This document shows, piece by piece, positions 8,975-19,618 of a stretch of 24,972 nt of DNA (position 1 is the first letter of the stretch; every line of letters begins with the position of its first letter). This DNA is from Cryptomeria japonica (taxonomy: Eukaryota > Streptophyta > Pinopsida > Cupressales > Cupressaceae). The notes beneath the pieces are model-generated. The model saw nothing but the letters and a program-made list of their open reading frames with translations. It ran no database searches and was not told where the DNA came from. The DNA lies in contig NW_026729159.1 of NCBI RefSeq assembly GCF_030272615.1, positions 142,501-167,472 on the forward strand, written 5' to 3'. A program made the translations under genes and the position numbers.

Positions 8975-9002
8975 CCCCTATATAAAGCTATTTGTCCGAT
9001 TC
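8975..9002 (-). promoter_or_regulatory. Pol I-like spacer promoter 13 (one-base variant)
   Basis: The core has one extra A (TATATAAAG on the + strand), lengthening the spacing upstream of the G run by 1 bp. Predicted start is about 8979. The stem-loop at 8924-8943 has GTGC opposite GCAC where the other copies have GCGC opposite GCGC, a compensatory C-G to T-A exchange. It is the outermost copy, the first met by polymerase coming from the 25S side. Confidence 0.55.
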
Positions 9003-9063
9003 TCATACGTGTAGTCTGCAGCAGCGATTAGGACATCGACCCCAACTTCCGAATTCGTTTGCA

Positions 9064-10439
9064 TTGACCGCACCAAAGGTGCACGCCTTGGTGTGCACCC
9101 TGGAGTGCACTTTGGTGCTCACCTCGGTGCACACTTTGGTGTGCACCTCGGTGTGCACCAAAGGTGCGCACCTTGGAGCGCACCAAAGGTGTACACTTTG
9201 GAGCGCACCACATAGGGTCTTTGAGAGGTTGGCGCAGTGCGCACACCAAGGTGGGTGTTGAGGTGCGTGCCGAGGTGGGTGGGTGCTAGGGTGCGCTCCA
9301 TGGTGGGTGCCAGGGTGGGTGCGTGCTAGGGTGGATTCCAAAGAGGGTCATAGGGTGGGTGCCAAGGTGGGTTGGTGATATAGTGGGTTCAAAGGTGGGT
9401 ACTAGGGTGGGTTCCAAGGTGGGTCACAAGTTGGGTGCCAGGATGCGTGGGTGTTAGGTTGGGTGCCAAGGTGGGCTCCTGCGTGGGTGGGTGCTAGGGT
9501 GGGTTTCAAGGTGGACGCGAGGGCGGGTGCCAAGGTGGGTAACAAGTTGGGTGTTAGGATGGGTGAGTGCTAGAGTGGGTGCCAAGGTGGGTGGGTGCTA
9601 AGGTGGATGCCAAGGTGGTTCACAGGGTGGGTGGGTTCTAGGGTGAGTTCCAAGGTGGGTCACAGGTTCAGTGCTAGGGTGGGTGTCAAGGCGGGTGTCG
9701 AGGTGCCTGGGTGCTAGGGTGTGGATGCCAATGTGGGTCATAGGGTGGGTACTAGGGTGGGCTGCAATGTGGGTGCCAAGGTGGGTAACATGCTCGGTGG
9801 GTTCTAAATTGGGTGCCAGGGTGGGTGTGCACCCACCTTGCCCGAGGTGGGTGCCAAGGTGCCAGTGTGGGTGGGTGCTAAGGTGGATGCCAAGGTGGGT
9901 GAGAAGGTGGGTGATAGGTTGAGTGGTAGGATGGGTGGGTGCCAAGATGGGTCACAGGGTGGGTGCAAGGGTGGGTAGGTGCTAGGGTTGGTGTCAGGGT
10001 GGGTGGGTGCTAGGTTGGGTTCCAAGGTGGGTGCGAGGGTGAGTGTCAAGGTGGGTCACAGGTTAGGTGCTAGGATGGGTGAGTGCTAGGGTGCAAAGGT
10101 GCCAGGGTGGGTGCTAGGATGGGTCGATGCTAGGGTGAGTGGCAAGGTGGGTCCACAAGTGTCAAGGTGGGTGCCGAGGTGGGTGCCAAGTCGGCGACTG
10201 CTATGGTGGATGCCAAGGTGGGTCACGGGGTGGGTGCCAAGTTGCTAGGTTGGGTTCCAAGGTGGGTGCCAACGTGGGTGCTAGGGTGCGTGGGTTAAAG
10301 GGTGTGTCACAACGTGGGTGCCAGGATGGGTGCGCACCCACACTGGCCAAGACGGGTGCGGGTGCAAGGTTGGGTTCCAAGCCCGGTCACAGGCTGGGTG
10401 CTAGGATGGGTGGGTGCCAAGGTGGGCACCAGGGTGGGT
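9064..10439. repeat. G-rich degenerate GGTGGGTGCCAAGGTGGGT repeat
   Basis: The stretch consists of GGTGGGT words joined by CCAAG, CTAGG, TCACAGG and similar linkers, with no fixed period. 9064-9250 is a transition made of GGTGCGCACC and GGTGTGCACC words. The + strand has many runs of three G at short spacing and reaches the canonical quadruplex pattern, for example at 9485-9503 and 9957-9975. Short C-rich interruptions (GCACCCACC, near 9830, 10335 and 10439) can pair with the G-rich words. No gene is seen. Frames across it encode only Gly/Val/Trp/Arg-rich low complexity. Confidence 0.85.
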
Positions 10440-11694
10440 GCACCCACCCTGGCCAAGGTGGGTCACGGGGTGGGTCCTAGGGTGGGTAACGGGGTGGGTA
10501 CTAAGGTGCGTGCCAAGGTGGGTCATAGGGTGGGTGCCAAGGTGGGCACCAGGGTGGGTGTGCACCAACCCTAGCCAGGGTAGGTCACGGGGTGGTTGTC
10601 GGGGTGGGCGTCAAGGAGCCAAGGTGGGTGGCAAGTAGCCAAGTTGCGTGCCAAGGTGGGTGTCGGGGTGGGTGCCAAGGATCCAAGGTGGGTGCCAAGG
10701 AACCAAGGTGGGTGTCTGGGTGGGTGCCGAGGTGGGAGCCAGGGTGGGTCCCAAGGTGAGTGCAAAGGTGGGTGCCAGGGTCAAGGTGAGTGCCAATGTG
10801 GGTTCCAAGGTGCCAGGGTCAGGGTGAGTGCCAATGTGGGTTCAAAGGTGCTAAGTTGGGTGCGAGGTTGGGTGCGAGGGTGGGTGGGTGCCAAGGTGTG
10901 CTAGGTGGAAGCCCGGGTGGGTCGGCATCCCATGGGTGTCGAGTTGGGTGCCTGATGGGTGCTTCTTGTCAAGTTTTAGTCGTCGGGACTCATTTCGAGC
11001 CTTAGAGGTCGTTTCTTGTCCGGTTGCCCTGTCTTCGACCTGGGAACCCAATTTTGGTCCTCGGGTCCCATTTTTTTTTGTCTCGCATCCCACTTTTGGC
11101 CTGTGGCCTTTTCGGGGTCGATTCTCGTTTTGGGCATCAGAGCATGTTTCTTCTCCTAAAACCCAATATTTGTTTATTAAGTCTCGGAACACATTTTTGT
11201 TCTCGTGGACCCATCATGGGTCTTGGAACGCATTTGTGGTCCTTGGGTCCCATTTTGCATCCCGAAACTTGTGTTTTGGTGCTTGATCCCTATTTTGGGT
11301 GCCCACCTTGCACCAAGTGCGCACCCGGGGCAAACCGAGCGCCTTGGTGCACCGGGGCAAGATCGAGCGTGCACCCGAGGCGCCCCGAACATGCACCAAG
11401 GTGCACTCGGCCCACATGTGAGCGCAGGTCGTTGCGCCCGAGGTGGTGTGTGGGCACCGCGTTGCAGACGGGACACTGCACGCACACGACGCCCCCTCCA
11501 GGTGCACGCACGTAGGCCGGGCCGGGTGCACACCCGACGCCCTAGCAAGGTGCGCGCACCCGGGCAGGGCTCACACTTGGCGAACGGGGCGCACTTCGCG
11601 AGGGAGGGTGTGCACCTCGACGGGGGTGGGTGGCCGGGGTGGATTCGCACGTGGGTCGCGGTTTGCTAAGTACACACTGCGACAAGCTCATAAC

Positions 11695-11813
11695 GGGTGC
11701 GATCATACCAGCGTTAGTGCACCGGATCCCATCAGAACTCTGCAGTTAAGCGCGCTTGGGCCGGAGTAGTACTGGGATGGGTGACCTCCCGGGAAGTCCC
11801 GGTGTTGCACCCT
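11695..11813 (+). rRNA. 5S ribosomal RNA gene, copy 1
   Basis: This encodes 5S rRNA of the large ribosomal subunit, transcribed by RNA polymerase III. It begins GGGTGCGATCATACCAGCG and ends GTGTTGCACCC, and the two ends pair to form helix I. The length of about 119 nt is standard. The internal promoter is intact: box A, AGTTAAGCGCGCTTGGGC, at 11744-11761, and the box C region, GATGGGTGACCTCCCGGGAA, around 11776-11795. The base before the gene is C, as usual in plant 5S genes. No clear TATA-like element lies near -28 (the sequence there is CTAAGTACACA). Position 47 is T where the second copy and typical plant 5S have C, a CpG-type transition that need not inactivate the gene. It lies on the strand opposite to the Pol I-like promoters. 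Confidence 0.97.
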
Positions 11814-11818
11814 TTTTT
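11813..11818 (+). terminator. Pol III T-run terminator of 5S copy 1
   Basis: Six T residues directly follow the GCACCC end of the gene. T runs of four or more terminate Pol III. Confidence 0.9.
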
Positions 11819-12238
11819 AGTTTTTCGCCGGGCGTCGCAATGCTATTTGAATAAACCTTTTGCCCGTTTGCGTTCTCGTCGGGGCCGGGCCGGGCCGGGG
11901 TGCGCTGCCCGCACTACCGCGCGCGCGGGGGGCGACACCGAGCGCGCACCCGAGGCGCCCCGAGCACACAGGCCACGGTGCAACCCGGGCGTTGTGCGCG
12001 CACCCCGGTGCGCCCGAGGTGCTGCGCGCGCACCCAGGTGAAATCGGTGTGCACCTCGGCCAGTGCGCGCTCGGTCGAGTCGCGCACGTTGGCCAAGGTG
12101 CACGGTGATGTTTCTTACTCTAAGGTTCCGCACCAGACGCCCGGGACAGGTGAGCGAAGCTGGGCGGGGCCGGGTGCGCGGCCGGGGCAGGTGCACGCAG
12201 CTGGAGAGAGCTTTGGAGCACACTTCGGAGCGCACCAA
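11819..12238. other. GC-rich spacer after 5S copy 1
   Basis: This stretch is very GC-rich, with GGGCCGGGCCGG and GCGCGCGCGG segments and GGTGCGC words, and holds no RNA or protein gene that I recognise. It is repeated without visible change at 19743-20162. Confidence 0.6.
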
Positions 12239-14270
12239 TGATGCGCTCCATTCAAAAGTTTCCTGAAAAGGCAAAAAAAGTTGAGATTATAGAATTTCCC
12301 ACTTGAGAGATTGTAAAAAAAAAAAATTTAAAATGAAGGAAACGCGGGTGCCAAGGTGTGCGCAGCCCAGCCAAGGTGTGCGCACCAAGGCGCCCACCCT
12401 GGCGAAGGTGCACGCAAGGTGCGCACCCGAGGCAAACCGGACAATTAACCCAACTTTCGACTTCGCGCGCACCTTGGAGCGCACTTCGGAGCGCTCCTTG
12501 GTGCGCACCAATCTTGGGCACCTCGGAGTGCACCATGGCGCCCACCAAGGTGCGCACCCGGGGCAAACCGAGCTCCGACTTCGTGCGCACCTTGGAGCGC
12601 ACGAAAGGTGCGCACCATGGCGCCCACCAAGGTGCGCAGCCCAGCCAAGGCGTGCGCATCAAGGTGCGCACCCTGGCGAAGGTGCGCACCCGGGGCAAAC
12701 CGAGCTCCGACTTCGTGCGCACCTTGGAGCGCACAAAAGGTGCGCAACCCAGCCAAGGTGTGCGCACCCCGGTCAAACCGAGCTCCGAATCGTGCGCACC
12801 AGAGGTGCACGCCATCGTGCGCACCTTGGAGCACACTTCGGAGCCCTCCTTGGTGCGCGCCGATGTTGCGCACCTCGGAGCGCACCCGGGGAAAACAATG
12901 CAATTAACCCGACTTTCGACTTCGTGGGCACCTCGGAGCGCTCTCGGGTTCGCACCTCGGAGCACACCGAGGTGCGCACCTTTGATGCGCTGCCTTCACC
13001 AATTTCCAGAAAAGGCAAGAAAACATTGAGAAGGTGTGCGCACCGAGGTGCCCACCCTGGCGAAGGTGCACGCGAGGTGCGCACCCGGGGCAAACCGGGC
13101 TCCGACTTCGTGCACGCCGCACCTTGGAGCACACTTCGGAGCGCTCCTTGGTGCGCACCAGGGCGCGCAACCCAGCCGAGGTGCCCACCCCGGCGAAGGT
13201 GCACGCGAGGTGCGCACCCGGGGCAAACCGGGCTCCGACTTCGTGCACGCCATGGTGCCCACCGCGGCGAAGGTGCACGCGAGGTGCGCACCCGGGGCAA
13301 ACCGGGCTCCGACTTCGTGCACGCCGCACCTTGGAGCACACTTCGGAGCGCTCCTTGGTGCGCACCATGGTGCCCACCAGGGCGCGCAACCCCGCCGAAG
13401 GTGCACGCGAGGTGCGCACCCGGGGCAAACCGGGCTCCGACTTCGTGCACGCCGCACCTTGGAGCACACTTCGGAGCGCTCCTTGGTGCGCACCATGGTG
13501 CCCACCAGGGCGCGCAACCCCGCCGAAGGTGCACGCGAGGTGCGCACCCGGGGCAAACCGGGCTCCGACTTCGTGCACGCCATGGTGCGCACCGCGGCGA
13601 AGGTGCGCACCCGGGGCAAACCGGGCTCCGACTTCGTGCACGCCGCACCTTGGAGCACACTTCGGAGCGCTCCTTGGTGCGCACCAGGGCGCGCAACCCA
13701 GCCGAGGTGCCCACCCCGGCGAAGGTGCACGCGAGGTGCGTACCCGGGGCAAACCGGGCTCCGACTTCGTGCACGCCGCACCTTGGAGCACACTTCGGAG
13801 CGCTCCTTGGTGCGCACCATGGTGCCCACCAGGCCGCGCAACCCAGCCAAGGTGTGCGCACCAAGGTGCACGCGAGGTGCGCACCCGGGGCAAACCGGGG
13901 TCCGACTTCGTGCACGCCGCACCTTGGAGCACACATCGGGGCGCTCCCGGGTTCGCACCGGCGTTGCGCACCGTGGTGGGCACCTCGGAGCACACCAAGG
14001 TGGGCAGCGAGGTGCGCACCTTTGATGCGATGCCTTCACTAATTTCCATAAAAGGCAAAAAAAAAACGAGATTTTAAAATTTCCGTTTTGAAAGATAGTG
14101 AGAAAAAGGGAATGCTGGTGCCATCTTGAGCCCGCCCTGGTGCGCAGCCCAGCCAAGGTGTGCGCACCAAGGTGCCCACCCTGGCGAAGGTGCGCGCCCG
14201 GGCAATTAACCCAACTTCCAACTTCGCGCGCGCCAGGGTGGGAGCGCACCCAACAACCGGGCCTGGGAAG

Positions 14271-14356
14271 AGCCAATGCGAGAAACCCCACCAAACGCTC
14301 TGACAAAAAAAGAGGGGGCGCTCCAGTAACCCCGCTTCGGAGCGCACCCTGGGCAA
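14271..14356. repeat. CCAATGCGAGAAACCCC module, related to the right flank
   Basis: A module reading GAGCCAATGCGAGAAACCCC, then CACCAAACGCTCTGACAAAA, AAAGAGGGGGCGCTCC and AACCCCGCTTCGGAGCGCA (in part) appears here and near 14742, 16623, 17093, 22195 and 22666. Its words AAACCCC..CTTCGGAG and a GGAC/TGAC plus A run match those of the 60-83 bp repeats at 24084-24680. It seems to be a dispersed fragment of that family inside the macro-repeat. Confidence 0.6.
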
Positions 14357-14517
14357 ACCCAGCCAAGGTGCCCACCCCGGCCAAGGTGCAGGCGAGGTGC
14401 GCACCCGGGGCAAACCGGGCTCCGACAACGTGCACGCCGCACCTTGGAGCACACTTCGTAGCGCTCCCGGGTGCGCACCTCAGAGCACACCAAGGTGGGC
14501 AGCGAGGTGCGCACCTT

Positions 14518-14628
14518 TGATGCGCTGCCTTCACTAATTTCCAGAAAAGGCAAAAAAAAAAGGAGATTTTAAAATTTCCGTTTTGAAAGATAGTGAAAAA
14601 AACGGAACGCGCGTGCCATCTTGAGCCC
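14518..14628. repeat. AT-rich module (representative copy)
   Basis: The + strand order is TTCACTAATTTCCAGAAAAG, an A run of 8-10, GAGATTTTAAAATTTCC, GTTTTGAAAGATAGTG, an A run, then ACGGAACGCG and GCCATCTTGAGCCC. TTCCGTTTT (14576-14584) and AAAACGGAA (14599-14607) form a 9-bp inverted repeat with a 14-nt loop, and ATTTTAAAAT is a palindrome. On the - strand, in the Pol I direction, the module presents long T runs within otherwise GC-rich DNA. Candidate roles are Pol I termination or release, a replication fork barrier, or a nucleosome-poor spacer. None is demonstrated. Confidence 0.7.
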
Positions 14629-17600
14629 GCCCTGGTGCGCAGCCCAGGTAAGGTGCCCACCCTGGCAAAGGTGCGCACCCGGGCAATTAACCCTACTTCC
14701 GACTTCGTGCGCGCCAGGGTGGCAACCGGGCCTCGGAAGAGCCAATGCGAGAAACCCCACCAAACGCTCCGACAAAAAAAGAGGCGGCGCTCCAATAACC
14801 CCGCTTCGGAGCGCAGCCGGGGCAAACCCAGCCAAGGTGCCCACCCCGACGAAGGTGCACGCGAGGTGCGCACCCGGGGCAAACCGGGCTCCGACAACGT
14901 GCACGCAGCACCTTGGAGCACACTTCGAAGCACTCCCGGGTGCCCACCGGCGTTGCGCACCGTGGTGGGCAGCGAGGTGCGCACCTTTGATGCGCTGCCT
15001 TCACTAATTTCCAGAAAAAGGCAAAAAAAAATGAGATTTTAAAATTTCCGTTTTGAAAGATAGTGAAAAAAAAGGAACGCGGGTGCCATCTTGAGCCCGC
15101 CCTGGTGCGCAGCCCAGGCAAGGCATGCGCACCAAGGTGCCCACCCGAGGTGCACACCCGGGGCAAACCGGGCTCCGACTTCGTGCAGGCCGCACCTTGG
15201 AGCACACTTCGGAGCGCTCCTTGGTGCGCACCATGGTGCCCACCAGGGCGCGCAACCCAGCCAAGGTCTGCACACCAAGGTGCCCACCCCGGCGAAGGTG
15301 CACGCGAGGTGCGCACCCGGGGCAAACCGGGCTCCGACTTCGTGCACGCCATGGTGCCCACCGCGGCGAAGGTGCACGCGAGGTGCGCACCCGGGGCAAA
15401 CCGGGCTCCGACTTCGTGCACGCCGCACCTTGGAGCACACTTCGGAGCGCTCCTTGGTGCGCACCATGGTGCCCACCAGGGCGCGCAACCCAGCCAAGGT
15501 GTGCGCACCAAGGTGCACGCGAGGTGCGCACCCGGGGCAAACCGGGGTCCGACTTCGTGCACGCCGCACCTTGGAGCACACATCGGAGCGCTCCCAGGTT
15601 CGCACCAGCGTTGCGCACCTTTGATGCGCTGCCTTCACTAATTTCCAGAAAAGGCAAAAAAAAACGATATTTTAAAATTTCCGTTCTGAAAGATAGTGAA
15701 AAAAACGGAACGCGGGTGCCATCTTGAGCCCTTCCTGGTGCGCAGCCCAGGCAAGTTGTGCGCACCAAGGTGCCCACCCTGGCGGAGGTGCGCGCCCGGG
15801 GCAAACCGGGCTCCGACTTCGTGCACTGCATGGTGCCCACCAAGGCGCGCAACCCAGCCAAGGTGCCCACCGCAGCGAAGGTGCACGCGAGGTGCACACC
15901 CGGGGCAAACCGGGCTCCGACTTCGTGCACGCCGCACCTTGGAGCACACTTCAGAGCGCTCCTTGGTGCGCACCAGGGCGCGCAACCCAGCCGAGGTGCC
16001 CACCCCGGCGAAGGTGCACGCGAGGTGCGCACCCGGGGCAAACCGGGCTCCGACTTCGTGCACGCCATGGTGCCCACCGCGGCGAAGGTGCGCACCCGGG
16101 GCAAACCGGGCTCCGACTTCGTGCACGCCGCACCTTGGAGCACACTTCGGAGCGCTCCTTGGTGCGCACCATGGTGCCCACCAGGCCGCGCAACCCAGCC
16201 AAGGTGTGCGCACCAAGGTGCACGCGAGGTGCGCACCCGGGGCAAACCGGGGTCCGACTTCGTGCACGCCGCACCTTGGAGCACACATCGGGGCGCTCCC
16301 GGGTTCGCACCGGCGTTGCGCACCGTGGTGGGCACCTCGGAGCACACCAAGGTGGGCAGCGAGGTGCGCACCTTTGATGCGATGCCTTCACTAATTTCCA
16401 TAAAAGGCAAAAAAAAAACGAGATTTTAAAATTTCCGTTTTGAAAGATAGTGAGAAAAAGGGAATGCTGGTGCCATCTTGAGCCCGCCCTGGTGCGCAGC
16501 CCAGCCAAGGTTTGCGCACCAAGGTGCCCACCCTGGCGAAGGTGCGCGCCCGGGCAATTAACCCAACTTCCAACTTCGCGCGCGCCAGGGTGGGAGCGCA
16601 CCCAACAACCGGGCCTGGGAAGAGCCAATGCGAGAAACCCCACCAAACTCTCTGACAAAAAAAGAGGGGGCGCTCCAGTAACCCCGCTTCGGAGCGCACC
16701 CTGGGCAAACCCAGCCAAGGTGCCCACCCCGGCCAAGGTGCAGGCGAGGTGCGCACCCGGGGCAAACCGGGCTCCGACAACGTGCACGCCGCACCTTGGA
16801 GCACACTTCGTAGCGCTCCCGGGTGCGCACCTCAGAGCACACCAAGGTGGGCAGCGAGGTGCGCACCTTTGATGCGCTGCCTTCACTAATTTCCAGAAAA
16901 GGCAAAAAAAAAAGGAGATTTTAAAATTTCCGTTTTGAAAGATAGTGAAAAAAACGGAACGCGCGTGCCATCTTGAGCCCGCCCTGGTGCGCAGCCCAGG
17001 TAAGGTGCCACCCTGGCAAAGGTGCGCACCCGGGCAATTAACCCTACTTCCGACTTCGTGCGCGCCAGGGTGGCAACCGGGCCTCGGAAGAGCCAATGCG
17101 AGAAACCCCACCAAACGCTCCGACAAAAAAAGAGGCGGCGCTCCAATAACCCCGCTTCGGAGCGCAGCCGGGGCAAACCAAGCCAAGGTGCCCACCCCGA
17201 CGAAGGTGCACGCGAGGTGCGCACCCGGGGCAAACCGGGCTCCGACAACGTGCACGCAGCACCTTGGAGCACACTTCGAAGCACTCCCGGGTGCCCACCG
17301 GCGTTGCGCACCGTGGTGGGCAGCGAGGTGCGCACCTTTGATGCGCTGCCTTCACTAATTTCCAGAAAAAGGCAAAAAAAAATGAGATTTTAAAATTTCC
17401 GTTTTGAAAGATAGTGAAAAAAAAGGAACGCGGGTGCCATCTTGAGCCCGCCCTGGTGCGCAGCCCAGGCAAGGCATGCGCACCAAGGTGCCCACCCGAG
17501 GTGCACACCCGGGGCAAACCGGGCTCCGACTTCGTGCAGGCCGCACCTTGGAGCACACTTCGGAGCGCTCCTTGGTGCGCACCATGGTGCCCACCAGGGC

Positions 17601-19618
17601 GCACCCGAGGCAAACCGGGCTCCGACTTCGTGCACGCCGCACCTTGGAGCACACATCGGAGCGCTCCCAGGTTCGCACCAGCGTTGCGCACCTTTGATGC
17701 GCTGCCTTCACTAATTTCCAGAAAAGGCAAAAAAAAACGATATTTTAAAATTTCCGTTCTGAAAGATAGTGAAAAAAACGGAACGCGGGTGCCATCTTGA
17801 GCCCTTCCTGATGCGCAGCCCAGGCAAGTTGTGCGCACCAAGGTGCCCACCCTGGCGGAGGTGCGCGCCCGGGGCAAACCGGGCTCCGACTTCGTGCACT
17901 GCATGGTGCCCACCAAGGCGCGCAACCCAGCCAAGGTGCCCACCGCAGCGAAGGTGCACGCGAGGTGCGCACCCGAGGTGCACACCCGGGGCAAACCGGG
18001 CTCCGACTTCGTGCACGCCGCACCTTGGAGCACACTTCAGAGCGCTCCTTGGTACGCACCAGGGCGCGCAACCCAGCCAAGGTGCTCACCCCGGCGAAGG
18101 TGCACGCGAGGTGCGCACCCGGGGCAAACCGGGCTCGGACTTCGTGCACGCCGCACCTTGGAGCACACATCGGAGCGCTCCCGGGTTCGCACCAGCATTG
18201 CGCACCTTTGATGCGCTGCCTTCACTAATTTCCAGAAAAGGCAAAAAAAAGAAAAAAATGAGATTTTAAAATTTCCGTTTTGAAAGATAGTGAAAAAAAC
18301 GGAACGCGGGTGCCATCTTGAGCCCGCCCTGGTGTGCAGCCCAGGCAAGTTGTGCGCACCAAGGCACCCACCCTGGCCAAGGTGGGTCACGGGGTGGGTC
18401 CTAGGGTGGGTAACGGGGTGGGTACTAAGGTGCGTGCCAAGGTGGGTCATAGGGTGGGTGCCAAGGTGGGCACCAGGGTGGGTGTGCACCAACCCTAGCC
18501 AGGGTAGGTCACGGGGTGGTTGTCGGGGTGGGCGTCAAGGAGCCAAGGTGGGTGGCAAGTAGCCAAGTTGCGTGCCAAGGTGGGTGTCGGGGTGGGTGCC
18601 AAGGATCCAAGGTGGGTGCCAAGGAACCAAGGTGGGTGTCTGGGTGGGTGCCGAGGTGGGAGCCAGGGTGGGTCCCAAGGTGAGTGCAAAGGTGGGTGCC
18701 AGGGTCAAGGTGAGTGCCAATGTGGGTTCCAAGGTGCCAGGGTCAGGGTGAGTGCCAATGTGGGTTCAAAGGTGCTAAGTTGGGTGCGAGGTTGGGTGCG
18801 AGGGTGGGTGGGTGCCAAGGTGTGCTAGGTGGAAGCCCGGGTGGGTCGGCATCCCATGGGTGTCGAGTTGGGTGCCTGATGGGTGCTTCTTGTCAAGTTT
18901 TAGTCGTCGGGACTCATTTCGAGCCTTAGAGGTCGTTTCTTGTCCGGTTGCCCTGTCTTCGACCTGGGAACCCAATTTTGGTCCTCGGGTCCCATTTTTT
19001 TTTGTCTCGCATCCCACTTTTGGCCTGTGGCCTTTTCGGGGTCGATTCTCGTTTTGGGCATCAGAGCATGTTTCTTCTCCTAAAACCCAATATTTGTTTA
19101 TTAAGTCTCGGAACACATTTTTGTTCTCGTGGACCCATCATGGGTCTTGGAACGCATTTGTGGTCCTTGGGTCCCATTTTGCATCCCGAAACTTGTGTTT
19201 TGGTGCTTGATCCCTATTTTGGGTGCCCACCTTGCACCAAGTGCGCACCCGGGGCAAACCGAGCGCCTTGGTGCACCGGGGCAAGATCGAGCGTGCACCC
19301 GAGGCGCCCCGAACATGCACCAAGGTGCACTCGGCCCACATGTGAGCGCAGGTCGTTGCGCCCGAGGTGGTGTGTGGGCACCGCGTTGCAGACGGGACAC
19401 TGCACGCACACGACGCCCCCTCCAGGTGCACGCACGTAGGCCGGGCCGGGTGCACACCCGACGCCCTAGCAAGGTGCGCGCACCCGGGCAGGGCTCACAC
19501 TTGGCGAACGGGGCGCACTTCGCGAGGGAGGGTGTGCACCTCGACGGGGGTGGGTGGCCGGGGTGGATTCGCACGTGGGTCGCGGTTTGCTAAGTACACA
19601 CTGCGACAAGCTCATAAC

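Larger units (their letters stand above)
7997..9063 (-). repeat. 157-bp tandem promoter units
   Basis: Promoter cores at 8129, 8286, 8443, 8600, 8820 and 8977 are 157 bp apart, except one spacing of 220. The extra 63 bp there (about 8690-8750) is a segment with CACCAAAGGTGCACGCCTTGG. Each unit holds AGGGTCTTTGAGGTTGG-type sequence, a short stem-loop, the Pol I-like core, and an AGGACATCGACCCCAACTT block. The unit is a shortened form of the 311-bp unit without the CATCGGACCCAA part. Confidence 0.85.
10440..18363 (+). repeat. 7,924-bp macro-repeat, copy 1 (with 5S gene)
   Basis: Sequence from 10440 onward recurs at +7,924 bp, and the repeat of its first bases at 18364 marks the unit length. 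The unit holds, in order: about 470 bp of G-rich repeat; a more complex stretch (10911-11310) with GGGTCCCATTTTG-like words; the 5S gene in a GC-rich setting (11311-12238); and about 6 kb of GGTGCGCACC repeats with AT-rich modules. From 10440 to about 15068 the two copies look identical in the stretches I compared, apart from one base inside the 5S gene (11741 T against 19665 C). A segment of about 1.5 kb within this copy is itself duplicated at a distance of 2,352 bp (13743-15250 and 16095-17601). Confidence 0.9.
12239..18363. repeat. GGTGCGCACC palindromic repeat field with AT-rich modules (copy 1)
   Basis: Words such as GGTGCGCACC, GGTGCACGCGAGGTGCGCAC and CACCTTGGAGCACACTTCGG recur hundreds of times. 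GGTGCGCACC is self-complementary, so the field is rich in small inverted repeats. AT-rich modules of about 110 bp, starting TGATGCGCTGCCTTCACTAA and ending CCATCTTGAGCCC, lie at 14023-14133, 14518-14628, 14988-15098, 15622-15731, 16375-16485, 16870-16980, 17339-17449, 17695-17804 and 18209-18325. A diverged one lies at 12239-12356 and a truncated one at 12985-13033. Frames of up to 662 codons cross the field on both strands, with Arg/Ala/Pro/Cys/His-rich repeated residues. They are low-complexity artefacts. Confidence 0.85.

Noticed and set aside
4849-9002. Pol II TATA boxes on the + strand (CTATATAAG)
   Set aside because: This cannot be excluded, but the G run after TATATA on the - strand is conserved in all copies and matches the plant Pol I start. 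No + strand coding or LTR structure follows.
9064-10439. Interstitial telomere repeats, because of TAGGG words
   Set aside because: The words are CTAGGGTGGG, not TTTAGGG or TTAGGG, and have no 6-7 bp period.
12303-14984. Very long open frames on both strands (579 codons at 12303-14042 +, 662 codons at 12996-14984 -, and their repeats 7,924 bp later)
   Set aside because: All are Arg/Ala/Pro/Cys/His-rich low complexity from GC-rich repeats, open in several overlapping frames on both strands at once. No domain is recognisable, and they cross the AT-rich modules without codon structure.
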